From NCBI GenBank assembly GCA_014729945.1, contig WJJC01000188.1, positions 1 through 7,696 of the forward strand: a stretch of 7,696 nt of DNA, given 5' to 3'. The notes beneath the pieces were generated by a model, which was not told the DNA's origin, did not search any database, and worked only from the letters and a program-made list of their open reading frames with translations. The position numbers were made by a program, and so were the translations under genes. Below are positions 1-5,072 of the stretch, one piece after another (within the stretch, counting starts at the first letter, position 1; each line of letters starts with the position of its first letter). Source of the DNA: Candidatus Bathyarchaeota archaeon. Its GTDB lineage: Archaea; Thermoproteota; Bathyarchaeia; TCS64.

Positions 1-519
1 TCCAAGCTCCTCAAAGAATCCCTTTGTATACACAACAAGCAACTCTGTTAATTCCAAGTCCATACCAAAAGAAGTTAACCTAACCTCCACCACTACATCC
101 TCCACATTGATCTCAGATTCATCCAAGTTCCAGGAAACCAGTAAATCCTGCTCAAAAAACCCCAGTATATCCTCATTAATCCTGTTAGACAGATAAGCAG
201 CATACCAGCGTCCCGAACGATACCAGAGCTCCAGTAATGGCTCCGAGTCCTCACGGTAAAGACGCTTAATCAAATCCTTGAAACCTGCTCGCTGAAAATT
301 AATCAACCCAGCGCCACGGTGAACCTTAGCCATATGAAGCATATCAACAGCATCCTTGACACTGGCACCAAGTTCATCAGCACGCAGGACCTGCATCAAC
401 GCCTCGGTGGTGATACTTGATACACTAACACCTAACCTACCAGCCATCAATCGAAGCTGATCAACCACTACCTTAGGAGCGGGTATAAGCTTGGTATCAT
501 CAAGTAAATCTTCAACCAA
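1..519 (-). CDS. Partial: RHH-like N-terminus protein of unknown function, tandem paralog of the next gene (3' end outside window)
   Basis: The frame is open from a TTG at 519 down to the window edge, giving 173 codons with no stop, so only the C-terminal end is missing. The only in-frame candidate before an upstream TGA is this TTG. It lies one base after the TAA of the preceding gene, so the two genes are surely co-transcribed and probably translationally coupled; no strong Shine-Dalgarno (SD) sequence is visible. Residues about 15-45 (helix, LGVSVSSITTEAL, helix) resemble the helix-turn-helix half of ribbon-helix-helix proteins. The rest is a mixed alpha/beta domain with a conserved aromatic patch (LELWYRSGRWYAAYLS). 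It aligns almost without gaps with its 189-residue neighbour (LRADELGASV versus LRVEEMGMSL; WYRSGRWYAAY versus WRELGHWYGKY), so about 15-20 residues lie beyond the edge. I do not recognise the family. A regulatory role is inference from the N-terminus alone. Confidence 0.75.
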   Translation of the reverse strand, partial: MVEDLLDDTKLIPAPKVVVDQLRLMAGRLGVSVSSITTEALMQVLRADELGASVKDAVDMLHMAKVHRGAGLINFQRAGFKDLIKRLYREDSEPLLELWYRSGRWYAAYLSNRINEDILGFFEQDLLVSWNLDESEINVEDVVVEVRLTSFGMDLELTELLVVYTKGFFEELG

Positions 520-520
520 G

Positions 521-1090
521 TTACCGACTCAACTCCAACTTTATGATACCCCGGTCAATCTCCTTCTCAACAAGCCCGTAACCAAAGACTTTGAGAATCT
601 CCTCCACGAAGACACTAAACAACTCAATGTAGCCTGAGGTAAGCTTCTCCCCTAGGAAACTGAAAGTCAATTCACGTTTACTGTTCTCCAGATTATACTC
701 ACTGGTCCCCAGGGTGAATAATTTTAATGCTTCCTCGAAGGCATCCATGGGGTCCTCGTGCTTGGCTTGATAATATTTCCCGTACCAGTGACCAAGCTCC
801 CGCCAGATAATGGTATATTTCTCTTTATCCGACTCGTAGGCCTCATCAACAGTCCTGTAAAGAAGTTGCTCAATGGTGAAAGTAAATCCCGTCTCCTGTG
901 CTCTGTTAAGCATCCATCGATCATCCACCACCTGCTGGAGACTCATACCCATCTCCTCCACCCGGAGAGCCTGCTCCAGTATATCATTCACAGTCTGGTA
1001 GACAGTCATATCCTTACGCTTAGCCAGATCCACGATACGGTTGGCGATATCCTCCTGCGCAGCTAACATCTTACGCCTGCTGCTAGACAC
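521..1090 (-). CDS. RHH-like N-terminus protein of unknown function, 189 aa, paralog of the downstream gene
   Basis: The gene starts with GTG at 1090. This start is supported by a GGGAGGG Shine-Dalgarno at 1098-1104, 7 nt upstream; an internal ATG at 1069 (Met8) lacks such a site. Residues about 12-43 (EDIANRIVDLAKRKDMTVYQ, then NDILEQAL) look like the two helices of a ribbon-helix-helix or MetJ/Arc-type DNA-binding unit. They are preceded by a basic stretch (SSSRRK). Residues 44-110 are helical with an aromatic cluster (IIWRELGHWYGKYYQ). Residues 130-189 look like an alpha/beta domain ending in a strand pair (GYGLVEKEIDRGIIKLEL). There are no cysteine or histidine metal sites, no membrane segment and no signal peptide. 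It heads a two-gene unit with its paralog and diverges from the metallo-hydrolase gene across a palindrome-bearing spacer, which would suit an autoregulator. Its function is unknown. Confidence 0.82.
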   Translation of the reverse strand: MSSSRRKMLAAQEDIANRIVDLAKRKDMTVYQTVNDILEQALRVEEMGMSLQQVVDDRWMLNRAQETGFTFTIEQLLYRTVDEAYESDKEKYTIIWRELGHWYGKYYQAKHEDPMDAFEEALKLFTLGTSEYNLENSKRELTFSFLGEKLTSGYIELFSVFVEEILKVFGYGLVEKEIDRGIIKLELSR

Positions 1091-1097
1091 TAATTCG

Positions 1098-1104
1098 CCC
1101 TCCC
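1098..1104 (-). promoter_or_regulatory. Shine-Dalgarno site for the 189-aa gene
   Basis: GGGAGGG on the minus strand lies 7 nt before the GTG at 1090. It is the strongest ribosome-binding site in the window and decides the GTG start over the ATG seven codons in. Confidence 0.7.
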
Positions 1105-1147
1105 ATGGTCTACCTCGCCTTATTCACCTTGTATAGCCGGAATATCT

Positions 1148-1157
1148 CATATAGGTT
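1148..1157 (-). promoter_or_regulatory. Possible TATA box for the tandem paralog pair
   Basis: On the minus strand this reads CCTATATGAG, the best A/T-rich box upstream of the GTG at 1090. A start site about 26 nt downstream would fall near 1126, giving a leader of about 36 nt that contains the Shine-Dalgarno site. This is inferred by position; a weaker CTATAC lies nearer the gene. Confidence 0.35.
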
Positions 1158-1159
1158 AC

Positions 1160-1181
1160 GGATACTACCTTAATACTATCC
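1160..1181. repeat. Imperfect inverted repeat in the divergent intergenic region
   Basis: Two 9-bp arms, GGATACTAC and ATACTATCC, are separated by CTTA. They match as an inverted repeat at 7 of 9 positions, with the outer five perfect. It lies just upstream of the proposed TATA box of the minus-strand pair, where an operator or activator site could sit. Chance occurrence in A/T-rich DNA is possible. Confidence 0.4.
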
Positions 1182-1185
1182 ATTA

Positions 1186-1197
1186 GAACACGTGTTC
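1186..1197. promoter_or_regulatory. Perfect 12-bp palindrome, candidate operator
   Basis: GAACACGTGTTC is a perfect palindrome in the 162-bp spacer between the divergent 189-aa gene and the metallo-hydrolase gene. It directly precedes a TATATA stretch (1201-1206) that could be the hydrolase TATA box, so a bound dimer would overlap the factor-B recognition (BRE) position. A half-site-like GAACA recurs at 1207-1211. A dimeric ribbon-helix-helix or helix-turn-helix regulator is the natural reader; that is inference. Confidence 0.5.
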
Positions 1198-1198
1198 A

Positions 1199-1231
1199 AC
1201 TATATAGAACATTCACTCAAAGATTAAAAAC
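1199..1231 (+). promoter_or_regulatory. Putative promoter of the metallo-hydrolase gene (two candidate TATA boxes)
   Basis: Two A/T boxes precede the ATG at 1253. CTATATAG around 1200-1207 would give a leader of roughly 20 nt. GATTAAAAAC at 1222-1231 would place the start site at or next to the ATG, giving a leaderless mRNA. No Shine-Dalgarno sequence lies before the ATG (GATATTTTAACC), which favours the leaderless reading. Confidence 0.45.
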
Positions 1232-1252
1232 AATAGTAGTGATATTTTAACC

Positions 1253-2158
1253 ATGATTAAAAACCTGAAAATAACCACCATAGCCGACAACCTGGTGTTA
1301 AAACCCGGACTATGGGGCCAGTGGGGGTTATCATACCTCCTAGAGTTAACAGACGCAGAGGACAATCCAAGAAAAATATTGTTCGATACAGCCAACGACA
1401 AAAAACCCTACCTCTACAACATCAAAACACTGGAACTAGACCTCAGCGACCTGGACGCCATAGTACTCAGCCACGGCCACAGCGACCACACCATAGCCAC
1501 CGTGGAAACAGTAAAGATGACACCCGGTTGCCCAGTATACGCTCACCCACACACATTCCAGCCCAGATACTACGAGGACAAAAACGGTAAAAGAACCAAA
1601 GGAGGAGTACCCGAAGACCAGGGCATAAAAGAAATAGAAGAAGCCGGAGGCGAAGTAATCCTAACCAGAGACCCCGTCGAGGTTGTACCCGGACTATGGA
1701 CCACAGGCCAAATACCCCGACAAAACTACTTCGAGAAAGTACCCCAACCCATGGGCGGCGGAAAGAGAATCATAATAGTAGACGGAGAAGAACAAGACGA
1801 CCAGATACTATGCGACCAGGCCCTCTGGACACAGATCGAAAAACATGGCTGCTGGGTAATCACCGGGTGTGCCCACAGCGGACCAGTAAACACCCTAGAC
1901 CACGTACGTAAACTTAGCGGACTTGAAAACATTTCAACATATATCGGCGGAACACACCTCGTAGGCCGCGACAACAAATACATCAATAAAACCATACACG
2001 AGCTAGAGAAATACGATCTCCAGTTATTCAGTCCATGTCACTGCACCGGATTCAACGCCATGTCCCTGCTACACCAGGAGTTCAACGATATATTCGCGGT
2101 AAACTACTGCGGAAGAGTCTTCAAATCCTGGCAGAAACCAGACCCCATGGTACTCTAA
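1253..2158 (+). CDS. Metallo-beta-lactamase-fold metal-dependent hydrolase (COG1237-like), 301 aa
   Basis: This is a cytosolic MBL-fold protein. The metal-binding motif HxHxDH is complete (His74, His76, Asp78, His79 in SHGHSDH). Further histidines sit in conserved contexts: His208 (GCAHSG), His235 (GGTHL) and His263 (PCHCTGF). The N-terminal GQWGLSYLLEL followed by ILFDT is the usual first strand pair of the fold. The pattern and length fit the COG1237 group, some members of which are annotated in methanogens as a dihydropterin ribofuranosylaminobenzene 5'-phosphate synthase of methanopterin synthesis. That specific substrate cannot be assigned from sequence alone. It is the only plus-strand gene here and looks monocistronic. 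It diverges from the paralog pair and converges on carS with adjoining stop codons. The ATG start precedes MIKNLKITTIADN without an SD site. Confidence 0.9.
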   Translation: MIKNLKITTIADNLVLKPGLWGQWGLSYLLELTDAEDNPRKILFDTANDKKPYLYNIKTLELDLSDLDAIVLSHGHSDHTIATVETVKMTPGCPVYAHPHTFQPRYYEDKNGKRTKGGVPEDQGIKEIEEAGGEVILTRDPVEVVPGLWTTGQIPRQNYFEKVPQPMGGGKRIIIVDGEEQDDQILCDQALWTQIEKHGCWVITGCAHSGPVNTLDHVRKLSGLENISTYIGGTHLVGRDNKYINKTIHELEKYDLQLFSPCHCTGFNAMSLLHQEFNDIFAVNYCGRVFKSWQKPDPMVL

Positions 2159-2167
2159 CTACCATGG
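2145..2167. repeat. 8-bp perfect inverted repeat spanning the two convergent stop codons
   Basis: CCATGGTA and TACCATGG flank a 7-nt loop (CTCTAAC) that holds the hydrolase TAA (2156-2158) and the first base of the carS stop complement (2159-2161). It could fold as a hairpin in both transcripts. No T-tract follows on either strand, so a terminator role is uncertain; it may instead stabilise 3' ends. Confidence 0.5.
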
Positions 2168-2635
2168 ATTATCCTTCATCCCCGTCAACCACGAGACATA
2201 ATTAGTCAAATAATGAAGAGGCACAGTAACCACCAAGATAACAACTACCTCAACTAGACTCGCCTGAACAAAAGGCTGACTCAACAACACCGCAACCGTG
2301 ATAAAATCCAGTTGATCCAATAGCGGAAAACTATCACCCGGAGCCACATCCCACCTGCGCTTAAGAAAACTACTCAAGAGATCCCCCAAAATAGCCCCAA
2401 AACCCTGCAAAAAACCAACAATGAGACCCCCCTGAAGTAAACCAATAAGTAAACCCGCCAAGACACCCACCATACAACCCCGAAGAGTCTTATGGCTCCC
2501 AAGGAAAGGTTTACCATCCAGCCACGAGTCCCCACCATCCAGAGGAGGCCCACCACCTAAAGCAACAGGAGTAGCATTCGCAAAGTAGGCTGGAAGATAC
2601 TTCCATATGGAGACTAATACTATGCTTAGGTTCAT
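2159..2635 (-). CDS. carS: CDP-archaeol synthase (CTP:2,3-di-O-geranylgeranyl-sn-glycero-1-phosphate cytidyltransferase), 158 aa
   Basis: This integral membrane enzyme activates unsaturated archaetidic acid with CTP to give CDP-archaeol, the precursor of archaeal phospholipid head groups. Diagnostic family motifs are in order: YLPAYFANATPVALGGG at 13-29, PLDGGDSWLDGKPFLGSHKT at 31-50, GDLLSSFLKRR at 84-94 and GDSFPLLDQLDF at 100-111. The acidic and basic residues of these motifs form the predicted nucleotide and metal site. Hydrophobic segments lie at about 4-20, 53-82, 111-124 and 127-147. The length is near the short end for the family but both ends are intact. The start codon overlaps the radB stop (ATGA), with a GAGG seven bases upstream inside radB, so translation is probably coupled. 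It is the last gene of the kinase-radB-carS operon and its stop abuts that of the convergent hydrolase. Confidence 0.93.
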   Translation of the reverse strand: MNLSIVLVSIWKYLPAYFANATPVALGGGPPLDGGDSWLDGKPFLGSHKTLRGCMVGVLAGLLIGLLQGGLIVGFLQGFGAILGDLLSSFLKRRWDVAPGDSFPLLDQLDFITVAVLLSQPFVQASLVEVVVILVVTVPLHYLTNYVSWLTGMKDNPW

Positions 2636-3327
2636 CGCTCTTCCTCTGTCATACCAGATTCATTGATAGTTAATACTATCGGAGTCTTAGAGTCCTCAGG
2701 CTTTTCAAGTATTGCTATCCGGGTACCCCTTCTACCCGAGTCCTCCAACCGCAAAATCACCGAGCTCCAGTACCTTAGCAAACGCTCAGCCACCGGCTCC
2801 ACCACACCTGAATCCAATCGACTGCGCACCTGCCCCGTAAGCAACACCGTGGACCCAGTCGTCTTAGCCACCTCCAACAAGTAACCCAACTGCCGGTTCA
2901 GCTCACGGTTAACCCTGAAAGTAGTCTCCGCGCCCTCTGTCTCACCCCTATATAAGCCAGTGAGGCTATCAATCACCACCAAGTCCCCCTCCGCCACCTC
3001 CGGCAACTGCTCAAGGGCATCCCCCTGACGGGAATAACTCTCCGGCGTAAAGAGCCGTATCCGCTTCAAGAGGTTCTTGCCCTGGGAGCTCGCTATCTGC
3101 TCAAGGCGGGCTGCATTCAGCTTGTTATCAATATCAAGATAAACCGCTATAGCTGACTGATTCACCCTCAGGTGATGAAAAACAGTGGTCAAGGACAGTG
3201 TGGTCTTACCGGTTGTCGCCTCACCATACACCAGGTTAACCTCCCGGGCATGAAACCCCCCACCAAGCAATTGGTCCAGTGAAGGAATACTTGTCGGGAT
3301 ACGAGACCGTTTAAAGCTCATAGCCAC
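2632..3327 (-). CDS. radB: RadB, RecA/RadA-superfamily recombination paralog, 231 aa (229 from the preferred ATG)
   Basis: This is a single-domain RecA-fold ATPase. Walker A is GEATTGKTT (35-43), Walker B is LVVID (116-120), and SLTGLYRGE follows, as in RadA/RadB (SLTSHFRAE-type). The N-terminus IPTSIPSLDQLLGGGF is the usual entry to RecA/KaiC folds. The helix-hairpin-helix domain of RadA is absent and the length is that of RadB. A loop-2-like stretch (TGQVRSRLDSGVVEPVAERL) follows at 164-183. RadB is considered an accessory or mediator of RadA-driven homologous recombination. The longest frame begins at GTG 3327 (10-nt overlap with the kinase gene). The ATG at 3321 (Met3) is more likely: it makes a 4-nt ATGA overlap and has GAGG five bases upstream. 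A KaiC-like ATPase is the main alternative, less likely given the length and motifs. Confidence 0.88.
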   Translation of the reverse strand: MAMSFKRSRIPTSIPSLDQLLGGGFHAREVNLVYGEATTGKTTLSLTTVFHHLRVNQSAIAVYLDIDNKLNAARLEQIASSQGKNLLKRIRLFTPESYSRQGDALEQLPEVAEGDLVVIDSLTGLYRGETEGAETTFRVNRELNRQLGYLLEVAKTTGSTVLLTGQVRSRLDSGVVEPVAERLLRYWSSVILRLEDSGRRGTRIAILEKPEDSKTPIVLTINESGMTEEER

Positions 3328-4304
3328 CTCACCAGCGTCTCTTCACGTATACCCATCTTCCCTGCTAGAATATTATCCACGTTCTCCATGATTACATTCG
3401 TGGTTGCGCCGATACCGGTTACACATGCTGCCCCCGCTGCCTGACCCATAAGAAGCAACTCGATAACCGTCTCAGGATCCCTTAATTCACTACGGGATAT
3501 ATTGTTCTCTACCAGGTGTTTGATTATCCCGGCGGATAAGGCGTCCCCAGCCCCAGTAGGGTCCCTGGACTCCACAGCATAAGCCGGCATCTCAACTAGG
3601 AAAGAATCCGACCCAGCGGTTACACCGTTACTGGCATCAGATACAACAGCTAGCCCTACACCGGCACCCGTCAACCACCGAACAGCATCAACAATGCTCT
3701 CAACACCCACAAGATCAATAGCCTCCTCCCTATTAGCGTGAAACACATCAATAAAACCTAGATCGGGTTCAAGATACTCCCAGCCACCAGAGGGCATAAT
3801 AACATCCACAAAATTCAACGCACCACTATCCCTCATCTCCCGTAAGACTGATGAAAGATTTTTCTCGATATCAGGCAACCCCCCAAGGGTCCCCTGATAG
3901 AAAAAAGACGGCTCCACCCTAACGATGGACTCCAATAGATACTCAGAGGAAAGCAATGAGTTAGCGGCCAACTCGGAGATATACCGCCGATCCTCACCCT
4001 TCACCAGCAAGGCCACATTTTTCGCCGTCGAGACCCCCACCTGAACCTCGGGAAGAGGACATACACCTTTCTCAGTTAACAACTCAACTAATAGCCGCCC
4101 CAACGCGTCCCCACCAAGGGAACCCACCGCGTAAACATCATCGACACCCAGCTGAACTAAATCAATAGCTACGTTAGAACTGTGCCCACCCGGGCTTAAA
4201 TGAATACCATTCGGAGCATAAGTGAGGCTTCCAGGTGAACCGATACACTGTAGATCAGGTACAATAATATCGGCTACGAAGCTACCGCTGCAGAGGACAC
4301 CCAT
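3318..4304 (-). CDS. PfkB-family (ribokinase-like) sugar or nucleoside kinase, 328 aa
   Basis: This is a soluble ATP- or ADP-dependent kinase of the ribokinase fold. The N-terminal signature is PGGHSSNVAIDLVQLG (38-53), followed by VGSLGGDALGRLL (60-72). The C-terminal signature is DPTGAGDALSAGI (248-260), with the GAGD anion hole and catalytic Asp254. VVSDASNGV (220-228) is the usual strand before the ATP site. Length and both signatures are normal, so the enzyme should be active. Substrate-specific residues are not readable by eye, so ribokinase, adenosine kinase or a sugar kinase all remain possible. It is the first gene of the operon, overlapping radB by 4-10 nt. The ATG at 4304 lacks a clear SD site. 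The upstream TATA-like box at 4343-4351 predicts a short leader of about 15 nt. Confidence 0.9.
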   Translation of the reverse strand: MGVLCSGSFVADIIVPDLQCIGSPGSLTYAPNGIHLSPGGHSSNVAIDLVQLGVDDVYAVGSLGGDALGRLLVELLTEKGVCPLPEVQVGVSTAKNVALLVKGEDRRYISELAANSLLSSEYLLESIVRVEPSFFYQGTLGGLPDIEKNLSSVLREMRDSGALNFVDVIMPSGGWEYLEPDLGFIDVFHANREEAIDLVGVESIVDAVRWLTGAGVGLAVVSDASNGVTAGSDSFLVEMPAYAVESRDPTGAGDALSAGIIKHLVENNISRSELRDPETVIELLLMGQAAGAACVTGIGATTNVIMENVDNILAGKMGIREETLVRWL

Positions 4305-4342
4305 GATTTACACTGGAAGACTCGGGGCTTATTTCAGTTCCC

Positions 4343-4351
4343 ATTTAAAAA
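4343..4351 (-). promoter_or_regulatory. TATA-like box of the kinase-radB-carS operon
   Basis: On the minus strand this is TTTTTAAAT. A start about 26 nt downstream falls near 4320, 16 nt before the kinase ATG at 4304. The box begins five bases after the stop codon of the zinc-ribbon gene, so its T run could also serve as that gene's termination signal. Confidence 0.5.
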
Positions 4352-4355
4352 GGGA

Positions 4356-4715
4356 CTAACTATTGATCTTGGCACCGCACTTGGTACAGTAAACCGAGTC
4401 ACGGGGATTCTTGGCTCCGCATTTAGGGCAGTACAGGGGCGTTTTTTTCCTAGTTTTAACCTCTTTAGCCTTATCGATCTCGGTCTGCACTTCCTCAGCG
4501 ACCTGCTTCAAACCCTTCTTAGCTGACTCCACAGCGTCTTCCAGCAGGGTTGTCGCGTTTTTTATGGCTATCTCCATATCTCGCTCCCAGTGAGGCCTTC
4601 TATCAACTGGGGTTTTTACATTATCTAGCTCTCCTTTCTCGGTTCTTAGACCGCAGCGAGAGCAGAAGTTATCTTCTTCTGTTAATTCGTTTCCGCATGA
4701 TCTGCATGTTGGCAT
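4356..4715 (-). CDS. Double zinc-ribbon protein with helical linker, 119 aa
   Basis: Two treble-cysteine zinc ribbons flank a helix. Ribbon 1 uses Cys4, Cys7, Cys18 and Cys21 (CRSCG ... CSRCG); ribbon 2 uses Cys96, Cys99, Cys110 and Cys113 (CPKCG ... CTKCG). Residues about 44-88 are a charged amphipathic helix, possibly a coiled coil (EIAIKNATTLLEDAVESAKK). There is no enzyme signature, and such archaeal proteins are usually uncharacterised; protein or nucleic-acid binding is the likely role. A longer frame starts at 4829, but I chose the ATG at 4715. The extra 38 residues are not conserved-looking, overlap the end of the upstream 54-aa gene, and include the A/T-rich promoter region. The ribbon motif begins right after the chosen Met (MPTCRSCG), as is typical. 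A box reading GTTTTAAC lies about 40 nt upstream. Confidence 0.82.
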   Translation of the reverse strand: MPTCRSCGNELTEEDNFCSRCGLRTEKGELDNVKTPVDRRPHWERDMEIAIKNATTLLEDAVESAKKGLKQVAEEVQTEIDKAKEVKTRKKTPLYCPKCGAKNPRDSVYCTKCGAKINS

Positions 4716-4752
4716 AAGCTCTATTTCGCTAGCGATATTATGAAGGTTTTGG

Positions 4753-4776
4753 TTAAAACAGACTAAATAATTAAAC
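4753..4776 (-). promoter_or_regulatory. A/T-rich promoter region of the zinc-ribbon gene
   Basis: The minus strand carries GGTTTAATTATTTAG followed by TCTGTTTTAAC. Either box would give a transcript starting 15-30 nt before the ATG at 4715. Which box is used cannot be told by eye, and the SD site before the ATG (AGAG) is weak. Confidence 0.35.
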
Positions 4777-4812
4777 CTAGGGACACACGAGAAAATGGTT
4801 GCATTACCCTGT

Positions 4813-4977
4813 TTAAACCAAGTATCCAAGATCTCTAAGATATCTTCTAACAGCCGACTTTACAAAGTCCGGTATGCTAGTGTAACCGTGGTTACCGCTC
4901 TCTATCACTTCTTCTATCTTGTCAGCTAGACTCTCCGGGAGATTGACAGTGTGATACTTGTATTTTCTTTTAGTCAT
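4813..4977 (-). CDS. Small ribbon-helix-helix (CopG/Arc-type) putative DNA-binding protein, 54 aa
   Basis: This short gene runs from ATG 4977 to TAA at 4815-4813. The protein begins with a basic tail (MTKRKYKY). A strand with the usual alternation follows (HTVNLPESL, residues 9-17), then helix A (ADKIEEVIESG), a loop and helix B (SIPDFVKSAVRRYLRDLGYL). This is the classic ribbon-helix-helix layout, with strand residues reading the major groove as a dimer. The length is complete for such regulators. A TTTTTAAAC box at 5001-5009 is centred about 27 nt before the ATG, so the mRNA should be leaderless or nearly so; no SD site is present. It lies 97 bp upstream of the zinc-ribbon gene in the same direction. 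It may regulate itself and its neighbours, or be an unpaired antitoxin; no toxin gene is adjacent. Confidence 0.85.
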   Translation of the reverse strand: MTKRKYKYHTVNLPESLADKIEEVIESGNHGYTSIPDFVKSAVRRYLRDLGYLV

Positions 4978-5000
4978 CTAAGGATTTTCTGCGCATTTAT

Positions 5001-5009
5001 GTTTAAAAA
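5001..5009 (-). promoter_or_regulatory. TATA box of the 54-aa RHH gene (leaderless promoter)
   Basis: TTTTTAAAC on the minus strand is centred about 27 nt before the ATG at 4977. That is the spacing expected when transcription starts at, or a base or two before, the start codon. The same 9-mer occurs at 5837-5845. Confidence 0.6.
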
Positions 5010-5054
5010 CCTTTATTTTTTTAGTCAAAAATAGCATAAAATAACTACTATCAA

Positions 5055-5072
5055 TAGTTGAAGGTAAAAATA
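5055..5072 (-). terminator. Possible T-tract terminator after the receiver-like gene
   Basis: The minus strand reads TATTTTTACC directly after the TGA at 5075-5073. A second T5 run lies near 5026-5030. Archaeal termination commonly needs only such T-tracts. A short imperfect inverted repeat (ACTAT/ATAGT, 5047-5058) lies just beyond. Confidence 0.35.

Noticed and set aside
758..1066. 102-codon plus-strand frame opposite the 189-aa gene
   Set aside because: Antisense shadow frame; the minus-strand gene has a paralog and a strong Shine-Dalgarno site.
1312..1911. Plus-strand Arg/Pro/Thr-rich open frames inside the metallo-hydrolase gene
   Set aside because: They are in a shifted frame of a gene with clear MBL motifs and have low-complexity composition typical of shadow frames.
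4339..4355. TCCC/GGGA hairpin between the zinc-ribbon gene and the kinase gene
   Set aside because: Only a 4-bp stem around a 9-nt loop; too weak to call a structured terminator, and the central A/T tract is better read as a TATA box.
4716..4829. 38-residue N-terminal extension of the zinc-ribbon protein
   Set aside because: It overlaps the end of the 54-aa RHH gene, covers the A/T-rich promoter region and precedes a natural MPTCRSCG start.
4813..4977. Antitoxin of a toxin-antitoxin pair
   Set aside because: The RHH protein fits, but the next gene is a zinc-ribbon protein 97 bp away and no RelE, PIN or MazF-like gene is adjacent.
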